Positions 61,001 to 64,000 of a stretch of 64,000 nt of DNA are shown piece by piece. The position numbers and the translations under genes were made by a program. This DNA is from Globomyces pollinis-pini (lineage: Eukaryota; Chytridiomycota; Chytridiomycetes; Rhizophydiales; Globomycetaceae). The notes below the pieces were generated by a model that was not told where the DNA came from, ran no database searches, and was given only the letters and a program-made list of their open reading frames with translations. Position 1 is the first letter of the stretch, and every line of letters starts with the position of its first letter. The stretch is taken from NCBI GenBank assembly GCA_025399215.1, contig MU621165.1:1-64000 (forward strand), in the 5' to 3' direction.

Positions 61001-64000
61001 ATGAAATATCCACAAACGAAATCATTATGAAAGACGAAAAGCCACCTACTGGAGTAGTGAATGAAAAGAAAACTAATGACCCACAAGCAGCATTAACCAA
61101 AACTACTGGAGATATGGCACTTAAAACTGAAGCCAAATTTTCAAACATTCTAAGAAAGGGGACTGCTAAAAGAACCGCTGTTGACGAAAAGCAAATATCT
61201 TTCATTGCAGCTTCTCATTATGCACATTTAAAACCAATGTTTGAAAGTATTTGGATGTCAGTTTTGACTGGGGTTAGTACACCACTTCAAGAAAGTGATG
61301 ACGTTGAAACTATCATGAGTGCTTTGGAAGGAATCAAGAATGCTATAAGAATTTCATGTATATTTGATATGGATTTGGAGAAACAAACATTACTATCCAC
61401 CTTAAGCAAATTCACCTTGTTGAATAATATTCAAGAAATGCGTGCAAAAAACTTTGAAGCTATTAAAACACTACTAGAAATTGCTTTTCAAGAAGGTGAT
61501 CATCTTCAAACATCTTGGAAAGATGTAGTAACTTGTGTAAGTCAACTTGAGAAACTTCAAATTGTGGGAGGATTAAATTCCGATGAAACCACTACCAGAG
61601 CTAGAAAAAATAGCAACACGGAAATCAAGAGAATGAATACTGCAAACGGCGAAATGAAGCGTAAAGACACCACAAAAGATCGAAATGTGAAAACTACATT
61701 CTTGGAAGAAGCTGCAGCAGAAGCAAGCTCTCAATCCATGACTTTATCAGTAGACAGAATATTTACTGCCAGTCCCAAACTATCTGGTAATGCAATTGTT
61801 CATTTTGTGCGTGCATTATGTGACACTTCATGGGATGAAATATCCACCAGTGTTGATAAAGATCACCCTCGAATGTATTGTTTACAACGTCTTGTTGAAA
61901 TAAGTTACTATAATATGAAGCGTATTCGGGTGGAATGGACCAATATTTGGGCAATATTAGGAGAACATTTCAATCAGGTGGGATGTTATCCAAACACTAC
62001 TGTAGCTTTTTTTGCAATTGATAAATTACGTCAATTAGCAATGAAATTTCTTGAAATTGAAGAATTGCCAAACTTCAAATTTCAAAAAGATTTCCTTCGA
62101 CCTTTTGAAGAAATAGTGAAAAACAATAATGATCCAAAAATTAAAGATATGTGTTTGGTCTGTTTACAACAATTGATTCAAATTAAAGGAAAGAGTTTAA
62201 AGAGTGGATGGAAAACATTATGTGGAACATTGATGAGAGTTTCCAGAGATACAAATGGTATCATCATTTTTTTAATTTAATTCAATAGAACAAATTGTGA
62301 ACTTATCGTTTGAATTGGTGACAAGCATTTTCAAATTGAATTTTGATAATGTTCTTAGTAATGGGAGTTTACCGGACTTTGTAGCTTGTTTAGTAGAATT
62401 TTGTAAAAACCGTAAAACTGCCAAAGTCAAGTAGGATCTATTACATATGTCTAACTGATTAGTCTATATGCGGTAGAATTATTGAGGCAATGTATTCAAA
62501 AAATTTCCGAAATAGTGGAAGCTAAAAATAGTATGAAAGCAAACATTGGAATGAATACTGTAACTAGTCCTTCGAGAATATCAGTGACAAATGCAGAATC
62601 GCCTGCAACAGTGACTAAATCCATGACCCAAACAGTGAATTCTCAAATGTCTACTGACGAGGATGTATGTATTCGTTTATGGATGCCTTTGTTATTTGGA
62701 TTACATGATATTATAATGACATGCGATTTAGAAGTACGAACTAGGTATAATATCCAGTGGTTATTAACATCTATAGAGCGTTGCAATATCTCTTTGAAAC
62801 ATTAAAGACAAAAGGGTCAACTTTTTCAACTTCATTTTGGGAAATTCTTGCCAAAGGAGTGCTCTTTCCAATATTTGACGATATGAAACAATCTTCCAAT
62901 AACACCAACATGATGAATTCTAAATTTGCAAACAAAGAAGATCTTCAAATCTGGTTATCAACAACATTAATCCAAGCATTTAGACAGTTTGTTGATTTGT
63001 TCACTCATTATTACAATACTTTGGGTTTTATGTTGGGAAATATGTTTGAATTGTTAAAGATTTGTATTTTGCATGAAAATGAAGCTTTGTCAAGAATCGG
63101 TTCAACATGTATTCAACAATTGGTGGAACATAATTTTAATAATTTTAATGAAAAAGGTTGGGATTTATTGTGTAATCTGTTTACCGAATTATTTCAAGAA
63201 ACTTCCCCGACCTTCCTCTTTTTTGATTATAACAAAACAGGTATGATTTTTGATTTGATTAATTGTTTTTCAGAGTCAACCTCAATTGATCCAACGTTTG
63301 CGTTTCTAAAAAGAGCTTTGGGACCTCCACCGGATCGAAAAGAATTCCAAAAGAACATTGCCAAATGTATTGTTCACTTACTCGTTGTTCAAACACTCCA
63401 AGATGTATTATCAACAGGTCCCGATTTCAAGGTTTACAAAGCAATCCCCAATCCTTACTTCTTACGTTTACTTGATTGTTTTGAATACAGTTACATTGTA
63501 GCCCATCAGTTCAATGGTTGTCTGGAATTACGACAAGCTTTATTCAAATTAGGTTATATGAAACAGTTACCGAATCTATTAAAGCAAGAAACTTTGAGTG
63601 TAAATGCATACGTGATTTTCCTTTTCAAAATATATTGTGGAAATGAACCGGAAAGAAACGAATTAGTGAAAACCAGTCAAGACAGACTCATTCCGTAAAT
63701 TGATTATTCTAACACAATGTAGGTTATGTTTGGAAATTCTTGATACATTCAATTCATTCGATAGTGAAGCTAATCAACGAAATGTTACTTCATGGAAACC
63801 AGTAGTCTCACTTATTCTTAGTTCCATATCTAAATTCGATGAAGTCCAATTTAAACAACATATCCAAAGGTTTTATTTACCAACAATCACATTGGTATTA
63901 CATGAACTACCACAAGATATTCGAACGTCTGCCTTTAGTATTCTGCAAAGAGCAGGATTGTTGTATTCTTTGATTAAACCTGAAGATATTAAGGGCCATC
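58065..64000 (+). CDS. SEC7: SEC7/BIG-type Arf guanine nucleotide exchange factor, 3' end outside window
   Basis: MGGTDNATNQAGGFFKMFGA starts the protein. The DCB/HUS helices lie up to about 60430, with an Asn/Thr-rich low-complexity insert carrying four RTNTVNQ repeats (58930-59080). The Sec7 domain reads GIQYLLDNGCI, IAHFLISTEGLSKQQIGDFL with the glutamic-finger region FLGEG, and HAFVDQMEFTNQKFIDAIRT. It continues FRLPGEAQKIDRYMLKFAEV and A|DTAYVLAYSVVMLNTDQHN. HDS domains follow, including FFAIDKLRQLAMKFLE. It activates Arf1 at the trans-Golgi. Introns of 28-34 nt are visible, one splitting GCA G|AT before DTAY. The C-terminus is cut by the window end. Confidence 0.95.

Noticed and set aside
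60032..61205. Reverse-strand frames of 163 and 105 codons over SEC7
   Set aside because: They overlap strongly conserved SEC7 coding sequence and have no likeness of their own.

Overview
The window is nuclear DNA from a compact, AT-rich eukaryotic genome. It holds about 35 recognisable protein genes in 64 kb, and nearly all of them are broken by extremely short spliceosomal introns, mostly 22-34 nt. The gene set points to an early-diverging, flagellated (zoosporic) fungus or a very close relative. Fungal-type signs are a Nox without EF-hands, a Gcn4-type bZIP factor, FMP32, Utp4 and TRM44. Flagellar signs are an axonemal outer-arm dynein light chain 1 and a katanin-like 2 AAA ATPase. The species is inference; I see no rDNA, mitochondrial marker or tRNA that would fix it.

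Layout. 1-1.5 kb: the 3' end of a Ty1/copia polyprotein beside a decayed CAND1-like exon. 1.5-13.5 kb: cytoskeleton, ubiquitin and membrane-traffic genes (CM1/centrosomin-like coiled coil, RAD6/UBC2, proteasome beta4, an unknown ORF, VPS20/CHMP6, katanin-like 2, GRASP, p47/Shp1, Rab7/Ypt7). 13.9-25.4 kb: an unknown gene, exportin-5, a UvrD-type SF1 helicase, RAD51, mitochondrial uS2m and dynein LC1. 25.6-27.3 kb: NADPH oxidase. 28-35 kb: an accessory region in which two divergent genes for secreted Asn/His-rich repeat proteins lie symmetrically outside a perfect 320-bp inverted repeat. The loop of that repeat carries a membrane protein gene, sideroflexin and FMP32/CCDC90. 35-44 kb: Utp4, GUCD1-like and an ABCC/MRP transporter. 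44-58 kb: SprT/GCNA-like protease, TatD nuclease, a multispanning membrane protein, a SET protein, bZIP, a small coiled-coil protein, aldehyde dehydrogenase, a DUF4097-like type II membrane protein, tubulin cofactor A, an MFS carrier and TRM44. 58-64 kb: SEC7/BIG Arf-GEF, running off the window.

The strongest unusual signal is intron architecture. At least ten introns of about 50-97 nt resolve exactly into two or three consecutive complete micro-introns, each 22-34 nt, GT(or GC)...AG, joined head to tail with no exon base between them (AG|GT). Homology of the flanking protein fixes the outer splice sites. Other extremes are 16-21 nt internal microexons, one of them holding the Walker A core of the katanin-like ATPase, a 6-nt coding first exon in proteasome beta4, and a GRASP start codon split AT|G by a 28-nt intron.

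Exon limits were worked out by hand from reading frame, splice dinucleotides and remembered family motifs. Outer gene limits are usually firm where start and stop codons are visible. Internal structure of the longer genes (exportin-5, ABCC, SEC7) is only partly resolved.
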